64,000 nt of DNA from an uncultured Prolixibacteraceae bacterium (GTDB lineage Bacteria > Bacteroidota > Bacteroidia > Bacteroidales > Prolixibacteraceae), in assembly GCA_913063265.1 (NCBI GenBank), contig CAJXZG010000017.1:1-64000 (forward strand), written 5' to 3'. The notes under the pieces are model-generated. The model saw nothing but the letters and a program-made list of their open reading frames with translations. It was not told the DNA's origin and searched no databases. Within the stretch, counting starts at the first letter, position 1; each line of letters opens with the position of its first letter. The position numbers and the translations under genes were made by a program. Below are positions 42,843 to 52,417 of the stretch, in pieces.

Positions 42843-43997
42843 ATGGGAAAAAAATTTACAATAGAAGACAAAATCATAAGTCTAAAAGTAGACGATGCCT
42901 ATGCTGTTTGGTTTAAAGCTTCAAAAAAGTTTTTATTACTTGAAAAACCGGCATTTTTTGTACTTGATTTAATACTCAAGGATTTTCAAGTAAATGACAT
43001 TATTAAAAAATTTTCATCCCTTTATAAATATCCGCTTGTAGAAGTTGAAAGTTTTATTACTGAAATAGCTGTAAAATTTAATCAATTTTTAGAATCTCAA
43101 ACTGAACAAAATAATACTTTGGAAAGCAAGATGGTACCGGATATAAGTGAGTCCATTTTTTTTTCAAAAAGGGCATATAAAATTGGTGAAAAACAATTAA
43201 ATCTTTTCTATGGTGATAAAGAACTGGAATTTGTAATCCACCCCTTGATTTCACATTTTGAACTTTACAAATCTGAGATTAAAGCAAAGAAGTATTTTAT
43301 TTACCGACAATCAGGAAATATAATATTTCAAATTGACAATGAAATTACAGAGCAGTTTGAACATCATGAAACAGGATTTCTTAAAGCTGCTTTCCTTCTT
43401 AGAATGTTAAGTTTCGTGCACCATGTCGACTATGAAGACTGGATGATAACTTTGCATGCTTCGGCAGTTAGTTTTGAGAAAAATGCCATATTATTTTCGG
43501 CAGCAGCAGGAAAAGGAAAAAGCACATTATCTGCATTGCTTCATGCCAATGGATTTCATCTGTTGTCTGATGACTTTCTTGCCATGAATGTTATGAACCG
43601 AAAAATTTACCAGGTACCGGTGGCTACAACGATAAAAAAAGGTTCCTATGAGGTTTTGCTTCCCCATTATCCCGAGTTGGAAAACCTTTTGCTTGAGAAA
43701 GCCTATACAGGAAAAGAAGTGCGGTATTTACCGATAAATACCAATCTAAATGTTGGGAATGGTTATCCGGTAAGAAAACTGGTTTTTGTGGAATACTCAA
43801 AAAAGAAAGAGTTCTCTTTTTTGAAAATGGATAAGAAATCTGCAATAAAAATCCTGCTGGAAGAAACCTGGATAAAACCAAACCTGCAATGTGTAACAGA
43901 ATTTTTTAACTGGTTTGACGAAACACAATTTTTTAGTTTGATTTATTCAGAAACAACACAGGCCGTAAAAATTACAAAAGAGTTGTTTTCTAAATAA
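42843..43997 (+). CDS. PqqD-like domain fused to HPr kinase-like ATPase
   Basis: A 384-residue protein of two parts. Residues about 5-90 resemble PqqD (RiPP recognition element): DDAYAVWFKASKKFLLLEKPAFFVLD, then a helical IIKKFSSLYKYPLVEVESFITEI. Residues about 200-384 resemble HPr kinase/phosphorylase C-terminal domains: LHASAV (His205), a Walker A-like SAAAGKGKSTLS (about 219-230, first Gly replaced), and LLSDDFLAM with Asp243-Asp244. PqqD domains bind leader peptides, and HprK-like proteins phosphorylate some lasso peptides, so a leader-guided peptide kinase is a reasonable inference. The small peptide gene just downstream on the other strand (24-base stem between) is the natural candidate substrate. 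No radical SAM or lasso cyclase gene is seen. Confidence 0.72.
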   Translation: MGKKFTIEDKIISLKVDDAYAVWFKASKKFLLLEKPAFFVLDLILKDFQVNDIIKKFSSLYKYPLVEVESFITEIAVKFNQFLESQTEQNNTLESKMVPDISESIFFSKRAYKIGEKQLNLFYGDKELEFVIHPLISHFELYKSEIKAKKYFIYRQSGNIIFQIDNEITEQFEHHETGFLKAAFLLRMLSFVHHVDYEDWMITLHASAVSFEKNAILFSAAAGKGKSTLSALLHANGFHLLSDDFLAMNVMNRKIYQVPVATTIKKGSYEVLLPHYPELENLLLEKAYTGKEVRYLPINTNLNVGNGYPVRKLVFVEYSKKKEFSFLKMDKKSAIKILLEETWIKPNLQCVTEFFNWFDETQFFSLIYSETTQAVKITKELFSK

Positions 43998-44033
43998 AAA
44001 CACCGTGCCAAACTAAATTAACACGGTGTTTTT
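43996..44033. terminator. Bidirectional terminator between kinase-like gene and peptide gene
   Basis: AAAAACACCGTG and CACGGTGTTTTT form a perfect 12-bp stem with a 14-base loop. T-runs on both strands let it serve both convergent genes. Confidence 0.9.
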
Positions 44034-44044
44034 AAATCTTGTTT

Positions 44045-44221
44045 TTACCAGGCCGGTGGCGGAGCAGGAGTAGAACCCTGTGCTTTTGCAGGTGTTTTCA
44101 TCAGCAGCATCATTGATGCTGTAGTTAATGAAAGCAGACCTGCTTTTTTTAAAGCCTGTTTCCTGGTCATTACTTTCTTTTCAGATTTATTCTCCTGGTT
44201 TTTATTGATATCTTTTTTCAT
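44045..44221 (-). CDS. Small precursor-like peptide with PAPPPAW tail
   Basis: A 58-residue peptide from the ATG at 44221 (66 if the ATG at 44245 is used). It has a basic N-terminal half (KKDINKNQENKSEKK), a twin-arginine-like MTRKQALKKAG, a hydrophobic stretch LLSLTTASMMLLM, a signal-peptidase-like site (PAKAQ) and the short tail GSTPAPPPAW. I do not recognise a named family. It follows the T9SS protein gene by about 37 bases on the same strand, so it is probably cotranscribed, and it ends at the shared terminator facing the PqqD-HprK gene. A secreted or modified peptide (RiPP-like) is my inference; a tiny membrane-anchored protein is the plain alternative. Confidence 0.62.
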   Translation of the reverse strand: MKKDINKNQENKSEKKVMTRKQALKKAGLLSLTTASMMLLMKTPAKAQGSTPAPPPAW

Positions 44222-44257
44222 ACTTCTATATTTTGATTTTATCATTTTAAAATTATG

Positions 44258-46219
44258 CTATTGCTCAACAACAAATTTAACAGGTTTATATTTATTCGCA
44301 TCCATAACTTTAACAAAATATACACCAGGAGTAAAGTTTGAAATACTTACACGGTTTAGACTTTCTGAACTTACATCAAATTGGTTCATTAATCGTCCAT
44401 CAATTGCATAAACCATAATTTGTGCATCTCTGCTAACTTTACCTTTTATGTATAGGTTTCTATCAATGGTGTAAACTGAGATACCAGTATTATTTAAATC
44501 CTCATCTACACTTGTTTGAAGAGCCGCTCCAACATGGAGATAGAATCTTCCGGTTCCGTTGTTTCCTGATTCTACATCAGCAACATAAATTTCTCCATTC
44601 GAAATATCACTGAAGTTACCAGCAAGTCTGTCTTCCAGTACAACCTCATATCCGAATGGCAGGTCAAATGATTGAGCAGAAAAAACAACTTCGCCTCCAT
44701 TTGTAGCATCCAGTCCAATTGGAATTTCATAACTGTCGTTTGCCTTTCCCGGTAACCATTGAATATCAAAATCAACACCATTGTCTTCTACTAATCGAGT
44801 ATAAAGGTCAAAACCTTTTCCACTTTTAAGTATACCTGCATCGTAAAAGCGATCAAGACCTAAAGTCATATCTTCGTTAAAATTAACTTCAGTAGAACTA
44901 TAAATCTCTCCGGATTTTACTTTTAAGGTTAAACCTGATGGTCCTATATCAGCAGATTTTAGTGCTTCACCCGTGTCATGAACCTGCATAGATTGATTAA
45001 AGTTAACACTTCCGCCGCTAGCTGCCTTTACAAAGAATCCCTGACCCGATGCTACGTTTACATTTCCTGATCCCATATTAACAGCGGTGTATTCGTCTGC
45101 ACCTCCATCCCACATGTAAATTGCTTCAAAGCTTGGTGCAAATACTGATTCGTTTTCTTTTAAAAATCCAATAGCTTCCTGAGTAACTAACATGGCTGAA
45201 GGAAACGGATTACCAACCAAATTCCAACCATTTCCAGATGTAGCAACTCCTGTTGAAGAATTACCAATTGATAACGATCCTGAAAAAGTTACAACTCCAC
45301 TGGCATCAATTCTTGCTCCAAATCCAACACCTGGAGTTAAACTATTTGCCGAAATATTATAATCCCACGTATCGCTTGACTCAACATACTGAATTAATCC
45401 GTCATTCGTTCCGTTATTTGATATACTTGCATTTGCAGCGAGAAAAGTTGCAAAAGTTTGTCCGGTTACAGGTGAAGATAACATGTGCCATAAAGTTGAA
45501 GGCAAATATCTTTGAGCAGTAACAGTAGTAGAACCGCTTACTCCGTTGGCAACAACCAATGATCCCGTACCACTACCATCTGATTGAATCGTTAAAGTGG
45601 ATGCACCTGAGAATGATAAACTTCCACAATACATTTCATCTGTTGGATAAATTATTGGTTGATTTGTAGGTCCTAAAACAGGAAGTACTACATCATTATT
45701 TGGTTCAGGAACTCCACTCGGTGTCCAATTAGAAGGCCAATTCCATACTCCAAAAAATGCTCCATTAAATGTTTTTGTTGTATTTCCTGTACTTAATTGC
45801 ACAAAAGCAGTTCCATTAGCTGAAAAAACATTTGGAATTGGACTATTCCCTGCATCTTCTACAACCGGAATAATATTGGTATGTTCAATACCAGCACTAC
45901 TATCCCAAAATCGGAAGTACATCGTATTACCAGAATTAAAACCATTTAAAGCTCCTACTGAAGATTCTGCTGAAGCATTAATTGATGGTAGAGGAATGGC
46001 AATTGGGCCGGTAAGTTCTAATACACCGCAACATAAGTTTCCATCAAAAACAGCTATTTCGTCTCCAGCCTCAAGAGGAACACCATCTATTTCAGCGCTT
46101 TCTACAACAATATTCATAGGACTATAAGGATTCACACTAACATATCCTTTTTTAAAATGCTGAGAATGCACAGTTGTTGTATAAACCAATATGGCTAACA
46201 GTAAAATTAATTTTTTCAT
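44258..46219 (-). CDS. Large secreted T9SS protein
   Basis: A 653-residue protein with a signal peptide (KLILLLAILVYTTTVHS). The N-terminal domain includes EAGDEIAVFDGNLCCGVLEL, a module found again in the next two proteins. The middle holds a beta-rich, Gly/Ser/Thr-rich region with LWHMLSSPVTGQTF and GNGWNLVGNPFPSAM, common in Bacteroidota adhesins. The C-terminal type A sorting domain (about 570-653) ends INQF..FTPGVYFVKVMDANKYKPVKFVVEQ-like. It should be exported through type IX secretion. A TATTTTTG box at 46255-46248 is a likely promoter. The small precursor-like peptide follows in the same direction. Confidence 0.82.
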   Translation of the reverse strand: MKKLILLLAILVYTTTVHSQHFKKGYVSVNPYSPMNIVVESAEIDGVPLEAGDEIAVFDGNLCCGVLELTGPIAIPLPSINASAESSVGALNGFNSGNTMYFRFWDSSAGIEHTNIIPVVEDAGNSPIPNVFSANGTAFVQLSTGNTTKTFNGAFFGVWNWPSNWTPSGVPEPNNDVVLPVLGPTNQPIIYPTDEMYCGSLSFSGASTLTIQSDGSGTGSLVVANGVSGSTTVTAQRYLPSTLWHMLSSPVTGQTFATFLAANASISNNGTNDGLIQYVESSDTWDYNISANSLTPGVGFGARIDASGVVTFSGSLSIGNSSTGVATSGNGWNLVGNPFPSAMLVTQEAIGFLKENESVFAPSFEAIYMWDGGADEYTAVNMGSGNVNVASGQGFFVKAASGGSVNFNQSMQVHDTGEALKSADIGPSGLTLKVKSGEIYSSTEVNFNEDMTLGLDRFYDAGILKSGKGFDLYTRLVEDNGVDFDIQWLPGKANDSYEIPIGLDATNGGEVVFSAQSFDLPFGYEVVLEDRLAGNFSDISNGEIYVADVESGNNGTGRFYLHVGAALQTSVDEDLNNTGISVYTIDRNLYIKGKVSRDAQIMVYAIDGRLMNQFDVSSESLNRVSISNFTPGVYFVKVMDANKYKPVKFVVEQ

Positions 46220-46247
46220 AATTTATTTGGATTATTTGATTTCTGAT

Positions 46248-46255
46248 CAAAAATA
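46248..46255 (-). promoter_or_regulatory. Candidate -7 element for the T9SS protein / peptide operon
   Basis: TATTTTTG on the minus strand fits TAnnTTTG, and ATTG lies 21 bases upstream (46280-46277) in place of TTTG. It would drive the T9SS gene and probably the peptide. Confidence 0.4.
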
Positions 46256-46275
46256 CATTTTTTTAATTCATTTTA

Positions 46276-48909
46276 TCAATTCAATATAATTTTTTTAAAT
46301 GTATCATTAACTCTGCACAAATAAATTCCCGGGGCTACCTTATTTCCATTCATATCAGCACCATCCCATTGTACATTAATATTTCCTTGTGTTTTACCCT
46401 TATACAACTGAATCACCTTTCTTGATGACAAATCATAAATTTCCACAACAATAATCTCATTCTTAACCGATTTTACTGAGATATTTAAAACTTCGGTAAA
46501 TGGATTAGGATAAAAACTTAATTGATAATCATTGTTATTAATTTCAGAGTTTGAAGTGACAGTAGATTTCAATTCAAGAAATACAGTACCATTTTTTTCA
46601 AATGTTAAGGAATTTCCATCTACAGGAATTACATATAAATCAGACTCAACACCATTTCTAAAAAGTTTCAGACTGATATCATTACCCTGAACAAAACCAT
46701 CCTTGAATTGAGTGAGATAATCATCAGCTGAAGCAGCTAAACTTATTACAGGAGTATCTTCATTATTTAACTTAAATGAACCAACACACTGCTCTCCATC
46801 AAATACACCAATTTCATCATCAATTTGAATTTCAGTGCCAGAAAGGTTAACTATACTTACATTCATATGATTAACACCTTTTCCTTTAAAAACCGGATTA
46901 AAATAGCTTGTTTCTGCTAATATTTTATCAAACTGCGCTGACTTGGCAACATCTTCTGTTATTGTTAAGGTACTTGCTTCTGTAACATTTACTTTATACC
47001 CTTTCCCCGGTTTTAAATTGCCGATAAAATTTTGCCAACCACCATTATCAACACCATAATCCTCTATAACATTTCCTTCTTCATCAATCACTTTTTTAAG
47101 TACACCATCATTTATTAAGTCCTGGAAAACATCCAGACCATCTTGTTCATTCATTGAGGGCCATGAAATTATATTCCAACCAATACTTAGATTTATATCA
47201 AATGGCAACTGGGACTTAGTCCCCTGAACCTGGAGGTTAGCATCTGCCAATACATTTATTTGATATCCTTCGGTGTCTACTATATCTCCAATGTTATTTT
47301 GCCAACCACCATTATCAACACCATAATCTTCAATAACCTGACCACTTTGATTGATAACTTTTACTAGTTTACCTTCATCAATTAAGGGTTGTAAAATATT
47401 TTTTAGGTTTATATCATCAGGCATAACCGGCAATGAAAATAAATTCCATCCAGTAGTAAAACTTAAATCAATACTACCACTAAGAATTAGTTCTATTTCT
47501 CTACTTGATAAAGTTAAACCTGACACCAACGAATTAGTTACTTCGCAGTGATAAATGCCTTCGTCCTCCTGAGCAATAACCGGGATGTCAAGTGTTGCTG
47601 TAGTTTGAGTTCCCAGAATTGAACCGTCTTTATACCATTGATAACTGTTTTGAGTGCCACCTGTGTTCAAAGTGTAACTATAAGAATCTCCAATTGCCTT
47701 TATTACATTTTGCTTATCACCAATGCTATCCTGAGGATTATAAAATAGGCTAATTGCAGGTTTTAAATCCATATTAGGCTCTAAGTCTGCAAAAGTTAAT
47801 TTATTATTGTCAACCCGCAGTTCCAACAAACTGTTGGGTACAGTTAAATCAGGAATTGATGTCAATTGGTTAGAGTTCAGATACAACCATCTCAAACTTG
47901 TCATTACAGATAAATCAGCAGGGATTGTACCGGAGAATTGATTTTGGTTTAAATAGAGTAACTGAAGATTTGATAAATTCCAGATTTCGACCGGAATATC
48001 TCCTTCGAATAAATTATCGCTCAAATTCAACCATGAAAGTCCTGTTAGTAATCCTAATTCAGTTGGAACTAAATTAAGTTCGTTTCCATCCAGATAAAGC
48101 AATTCCAAACTTAACAAGCTCCCCAATTCAGAAGGAATTGCACCGGTTAACTGGTTTTGCCCCAGGTTTAACCAGCGAAGGGTGGTCAATAGTCCTAATT
48201 CAGTTGGAATTGTATTTACCAACTGGTTCCCGTTTAAGTATAACTGTTCAAGCTCAGAAAGGCCTCCCAATTGCGTTGGAATATTTCCGTCCAAAAGGTT
48301 CTCTCCTAAATTTAACCATTTAAGATTTGATAAACTTCCTAATTCTGTTGGTATATTTCCGCTTAATTGATTTTTAGATAATTGTAAATATTCAAGTTGG
48401 GACAATAAACCCAGTTCTGTTGGAATTGCTCCACTTAATTGATTATCTCTTAAGTTTAGCCATCTGAGATTTGACAGTAATCCCAATGAACTTGGAATAT
48501 TTCCTGTTAACTGATTTCCTGATAAATATAATTGTTGTAAAACTGCCAGATTCCCTAATTCAACGGGAATACTTCCTGAAATATTATTGGTATCCAATTT
48601 TAAAAATTCAAGAAATGTTAACTGTCCAAGACTGGAAGGAATTGTACCATCAAGATTGTTTTTATCCAACTCAATCTCAATTATCTCGTCTCCCAAAACA
48701 GTAATTCCATACCAGGTACTTACAGGCTCAGCGCTTCCCCAATTAGTATTGTTGGTCCAACTATCTCCATTTGTTGAAGTATATAGATCCAGCAATATTG
48801 CTTTGTCATCCTCAGATACCTGCGCAAACAATTGATTGCTTGCAAAAAGAAAAAGTACATTCACTAATAAAAGTGAAATCATTTTTGAAAAAGATACACG
48901 TGTTTTCAT
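46276..48909 (-). CDS. Leucine-rich repeat protein with Ig-like and T9SS domains
   Basis: An 877-residue secreted protein. The signal peptide ends near LFAQ. About residues 30-370 are plant-type leucine-rich repeats (LxxLxxLxLxxNxLSGxIPxELGxL, over a dozen), followed by an Ig-like segment (NSYQWYKDGSI.. YHCEVTN) at about 400-470. Two copies of a module containing IEDYGVDNGGWQN and then a DEIGVFDGEQCVGSF module come next. The T9SS sorting domain at the end has LSFYPNPFTEVLNISV and WDGADMNGNKVAPGIYLCRV. Probably a surface adhesin. It lies 56 bases from the next T9SS gene. Confidence 0.87.
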   Translation of the reverse strand: MKTRVSFSKMISLLLVNVLFLFASNQLFAQVSEDDKAILLDLYTSTNGDSWTNNTNWGSAEPVSTWYGITVLGDEIIEIELDKNNLDGTIPSSLGQLTFLEFLKLDTNNISGSIPVELGNLAVLQQLYLSGNQLTGNIPSSLGLLSNLRWLNLRDNQLSGAIPTELGLLSQLEYLQLSKNQLSGNIPTELGSLSNLKWLNLGENLLDGNIPTQLGGLSELEQLYLNGNQLVNTIPTELGLLTTLRWLNLGQNQLTGAIPSELGSLLSLELLYLDGNELNLVPTELGLLTGLSWLNLSDNLFEGDIPVEIWNLSNLQLLYLNQNQFSGTIPADLSVMTSLRWLYLNSNQLTSIPDLTVPNSLLELRVDNNKLTFADLEPNMDLKPAISLFYNPQDSIGDKQNVIKAIGDSYSYTLNTGGTQNSYQWYKDGSILGTQTTATLDIPVIAQEDEGIYHCEVTNSLVSGLTLSSREIELILSGSIDLSFTTGWNLFSLPVMPDDINLKNILQPLIDEGKLVKVINQSGQVIEDYGVDNGGWQNNIGDIVDTEGYQINVLADANLQVQGTKSQLPFDINLSIGWNIISWPSMNEQDGLDVFQDLINDGVLKKVIDEEGNVIEDYGVDNGGWQNFIGNLKPGKGYKVNVTEASTLTITEDVAKSAQFDKILAETSYFNPVFKGKGVNHMNVSIVNLSGTEIQIDDEIGVFDGEQCVGSFKLNNEDTPVISLAASADDYLTQFKDGFVQGNDISLKLFRNGVESDLYVIPVDGNSLTFEKNGTVFLELKSTVTSNSEINNNDYQLSFYPNPFTEVLNISVKSVKNEIIVVEIYDLSSRKVIQLYKGKTQGNINVQWDGADMNGNKVAPGIYLCRVNDTFKKIILN

Positions 48910-49221
48910 ATTGTCAGATTTAATTTATAATCATTAAAACTTTCAGATATAATTATCATGAAATTATTTTGCAGGCTTGAAAGAAAATGTAAATCAATAA
49001 TCCTAAAAAATCATCTTTTACAAGCTTAACAGGCAATACATAATGAACAAAAATTTTCAGAAATTTAAAAACCTTCCGTATTCATGTTAATCATTTCTAA
49101 AAAAGCGTATAAAAAATTAACAATTAACATGCCACACCCCCTAAAAACCTAACATACAGAATATTACACGCTGCAGCAAGTTTTATTCGCAGTACTATTT
49201 TGGGACAAATACTCTCATTTT
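48910..49221. other. Gap between two T9SS protein genes
   Basis: 312 AT-rich bases, presumably the LRR gene promoter region and the end of the beta-helix transcript. I see no gene or clear terminator. Confidence 0.4.
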
Positions 49222-52215
49222 CTATCTAATATCAATTATTTTGCGATGATATAGTGAACCGTTTATATTTATCCGAACATAGAAAATATCAAATGAATCA
49301 GTCCCATTTTCAACATTACCATCCCATTTAAAAAAATGTTGACCCGATGCGAGGTTGGCATTATCTGTAATAACTTCAACCAGTTGCCCCAGTTGATTAA
49401 GAATATCAATTTGTACATTGGATGCTGTTCGAACTCCAATTACAATATTTATTTCATCTCTAAAAGGATTTGGGTAACAATTCAAAGTTACATTTTCCAT
49501 TGTTTGTAAGTCGTCCGCTTTTGTAGCAAAATCAATTTTTGCAAACAAAGAACTACCTTTTTCAAATATTAATTTACTATTATTCAAAGGAGAAATCAAA
49601 GCCTTGTATTCTTTACTATTTTTATAGACCCTGATTTCAATATTATTGCCATTGGAGAATCCATTATCTATTTCAACTCCATCAGCAGCAGAAACAGGAA
49701 TACTTATATTAGAAAATTGATTATTAACCAATAAAACTTGATTTAAAATTCGAGTTGAACCTACACAAATATTACCATCAAAAACTCCTATTTCATCACC
49801 TGCTTCAATTCCGGAACCTTTTATATCTATTAAATTAATGGACATATGATCTGTCCCATTCCCTTTATATGCAGGCACGAAATATTTTGATTCAGCCCAT
49901 CCCTGAACAATTACATCGGATTTCGCATAACTTTCAGACAAAGTTAGAACACATTCAGAGGTTACATTAATTTTATAGCCCTCTCCCGGTTTAAAATTCC
50001 CAATATAATTTAGCCAACCACCATTTTCTATTCCATAATCCTCTATAACTTGACCAGATTCATTCAACACTTTTATTAATTTTCCTTCATCAATAAGTGG
50101 TTGCACCACGTCTATTCCATTTTGTTCTTCGCTGGTTGGCCATGAAATTATATTCCAACCTGTACTCAAAGGAACTGAAAATGGCATGTTTACTGTATAA
50201 CCTTCAATTTCAAGAATACTTTCTCCGATTACATTGATATTATACCCCTCTTCTTTTTTCAAATTTCCAATATTATTTTGCCATCCCCCATTTTCACTTC
50301 CGTAATCTTCGATAACCTTGCCGGCTTCATCAATTACTTTGTTTAATAACCCAGCATCAATAAGTGGTTGCATAATATTTAACATATTTGAATCATTTGG
50401 CAACACTCTTGATGAAATTATATTCCACCCCTCTGTTAAACCAATCGTTTGATTTTGCCAATCCGGATCAACAAATTCGTGAATTCCCATATCAAACTCG
50501 GGTCCATGCTTTATCGAATTACCAAAATAATCTTGCGAACCCGGATTTATCCCGAATTCACCGTTTAAATCTAATCCTGAATTGATTAGCGGAGAACTTT
50601 CTGTAAGTTCATAATCATCAACAGAACTTAAAATTGTTGGATCTGTTAATGTCGAACTTCCTGGATTTTTCAGCAAAGGATTTGCATACATTCCAACTAT
50701 TTCTCCATTCAACATTTCGTTGTTATTATCCTGCGCCCATGTTTCAAAATCATAAGTAACCGCACCAATCTGAAACAGTCCGTTTAATGAGAACCAACAA
50801 TTGGCCTGAAAAGTCTCTCCGCTTATTCCGTTGTAAACACTTTTATCTTTTGAAACAAAAATGTTATTTCGAAAATTAAAATTTGAATTATTATTGTCTA
50901 AAAATGATAGCGCGGGACCACTTGTGTTATATATAACATTATTATAAAACTCAAACCCCTCAAAGTTACTACCAATAGATGTACCATTCCATACAATTAC
51001 GCTTCCGGTTCCGGTAACATTTCCATCATTTTCACTAATACAATATCTAATGGTATTATTACCCCAATCTGTAGCATTGGAATATTGGAAAATTCCAAAA
51101 CCCGCACCATGATTATTATATGATAAACAATATTGAATAGTTGAGTTGGTAGTACCGCCATCCAAATCAAAACCCAAACCATCATATTTACCTGCTGGTG
51201 TTTTATTGTCATGTGAGATACAATACTGAATTAACACATTATCAACCTCCGCTACCCAAATACCTCCAGGTCCGTTATTATTAATGTTTTGCATATCCCA
51301 GCCATTATTGGAGGCTTTGCAATATTCAATAATCACATCGCTGGCATTATAGGCTAAGATTCCACTTCCGCTATGACTTGTTGTTACTGTTGGATCTCCG
51401 GGATTATTATCTGCAACACAATATCCAAAATATGCATTTGTAACTGAAGTTTTATTCTCTCCAATAATACATATCCCATAATAACCGTTTTCGTAGGCAT
51501 AAATGTTGGTAAACCTGAAATTACTACCAGAGATTGAGACTACCAGTCCAGAATGTTGAAAACCATAAATATCAACACTATCAACGCTGACATCAGTGCA
51601 GGATTCTATCAAAACACCATCTCCTTCATTTCCATCATTACGTCCATTTCCCCTAAAATTGAGATTTTTAATTTGTATAAAACTTGACCCATTTGCTTCA
51701 AATCCAGTTCCATTCTGCGCATCAATGATTGCTCTTTCCGAACCATATGAATCAAGATAAATGCTATCGGTTAAGGTTCCTGAGTCATTTAAATCAAAAA
51801 GTATATTCCCCTGAAAAGTTTCTCCTCCCTGAAAATAAATCCTATCTCCCGGTTCAAAATCAATGCTGTTTATTTTGTCAATAGTCTGCCATGCTTGGTC
51901 AGGAGATGTTCCAGCATTACTATCATCACCCAAAGGACTTAAATAATATGTACCCAAACCACCTGATTTAACAATTGTACCTTCTTTCAATAATAAAGAC
52001 TTTGCCCTTTTTTTTATTAGGGGTTTAACACCTTTTCGATAAGTCAAATTTGCATTTTCTAAATGAATAGATTCATCCTTAAAAATTTTCTTATCTGTTT
52101 CATTTTGCGCAGATGAAGGCAAGAATAAAAAAATCTGAAACAGTAGACTTAATAAAGCAAATCTCAGTATAAATCTTTGAAGCTTTAAAAACTTTTTGAA
52201 ATTACAAGTGTCCAT
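49222..52215 (-). CDS. Right-handed parallel beta-helix protein with T9SS domain
   Basis: A 997-residue secreted protein with an N-terminal signal (FALLSLLFQIFLFLPSSAQ). YYLSPLGDDSNAGTSPDQAWQTI opens a DUF1565-like/parallel beta-helix region (about 85-590) typical of polysaccharide lyases and adhesins, with repeated NxxIxYCxSxxN turns. Two copies of the IEDYGxENGGW module and one EAGDEIGVFDGNICVGS module follow. A type A sorting domain ends it (LNCYPNPFRDEINIVIG; FFKWDGNVENG). Catalytic residues for a lyase are not identifiable by eye. It shares both modules with the LRR protein next to it. Confidence 0.85.
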   Translation of the reverse strand: MDTCNFKKFLKLQRFILRFALLSLLFQIFLFLPSSAQNETDKKIFKDESIHLENANLTYRKGVKPLIKKRAKSLLLKEGTIVKSGGLGTYYLSPLGDDSNAGTSPDQAWQTIDKINSIDFEPGDRIYFQGGETFQGNILFDLNDSGTLTDSIYLDSYGSERAIIDAQNGTGFEANGSSFIQIKNLNFRGNGRNDGNEGDGVLIESCTDVSVDSVDIYGFQHSGLVVSISGSNFRFTNIYAYENGYYGICIIGENKTSVTNAYFGYCVADNNPGDPTVTTSHSGSGILAYNASDVIIEYCKASNNGWDMQNINNNGPGGIWVAEVDNVLIQYCISHDNKTPAGKYDGLGFDLDGGTTNSTIQYCLSYNNHGAGFGIFQYSNATDWGNNTIRYCISENDGNVTGTGSVIVWNGTSIGSNFEGFEFYNNVIYNTSGPALSFLDNNNSNFNFRNNIFVSKDKSVYNGISGETFQANCWFSLNGLFQIGAVTYDFETWAQDNNNEMLNGEIVGMYANPLLKNPGSSTLTDPTILSSVDDYELTESSPLINSGLDLNGEFGINPGSQDYFGNSIKHGPEFDMGIHEFVDPDWQNQTIGLTEGWNIISSRVLPNDSNMLNIMQPLIDAGLLNKVIDEAGKVIEDYGSENGGWQNNIGNLKKEEGYNINVIGESILEIEGYTVNMPFSVPLSTGWNIISWPTSEEQNGIDVVQPLIDEGKLIKVLNESGQVIEDYGIENGGWLNYIGNFKPGEGYKINVTSECVLTLSESYAKSDVIVQGWAESKYFVPAYKGNGTDHMSINLIDIKGSGIEAGDEIGVFDGNICVGSTRILNQVLLVNNQFSNISIPVSAADGVEIDNGFSNGNNIEIRVYKNSKEYKALISPLNNSKLIFEKGSSLFAKIDFATKADDLQTMENVTLNCYPNPFRDEINIVIGVRTASNVQIDILNQLGQLVEVITDNANLASGQHFFKWDGNVENGTDSFDIFYVRININGSLYHRKIIDIR

Positions 52216-52417
52216 TAATCTGTAAAAATAGGGTAATAAAAAAGTAAAAATAACTTAAATAATTAAAAATCAAACAAATCAAATTTCATATAACGTGATT
52301 AAATAACAACTTTATTTGAAACAAAGTTCTAAAATCTTCAGAATAACCTAACTTTTTTCTGTATTACTTAAACCTTCAATCTTTTAAATTATTAGAATCA
52401 AACCAACCATATAACAA

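Noticed and set aside
42843-44245. Complete lasso peptide cluster
   Set aside because: No asparagine-synthase-like cyclase or transglutaminase-like protease is found in the window.
46276-48909. LRR-coding repeats as a DNA repeat array
   Set aside because: The units are diverged protein-coding leucine-rich repeats, not a DNA-level array.
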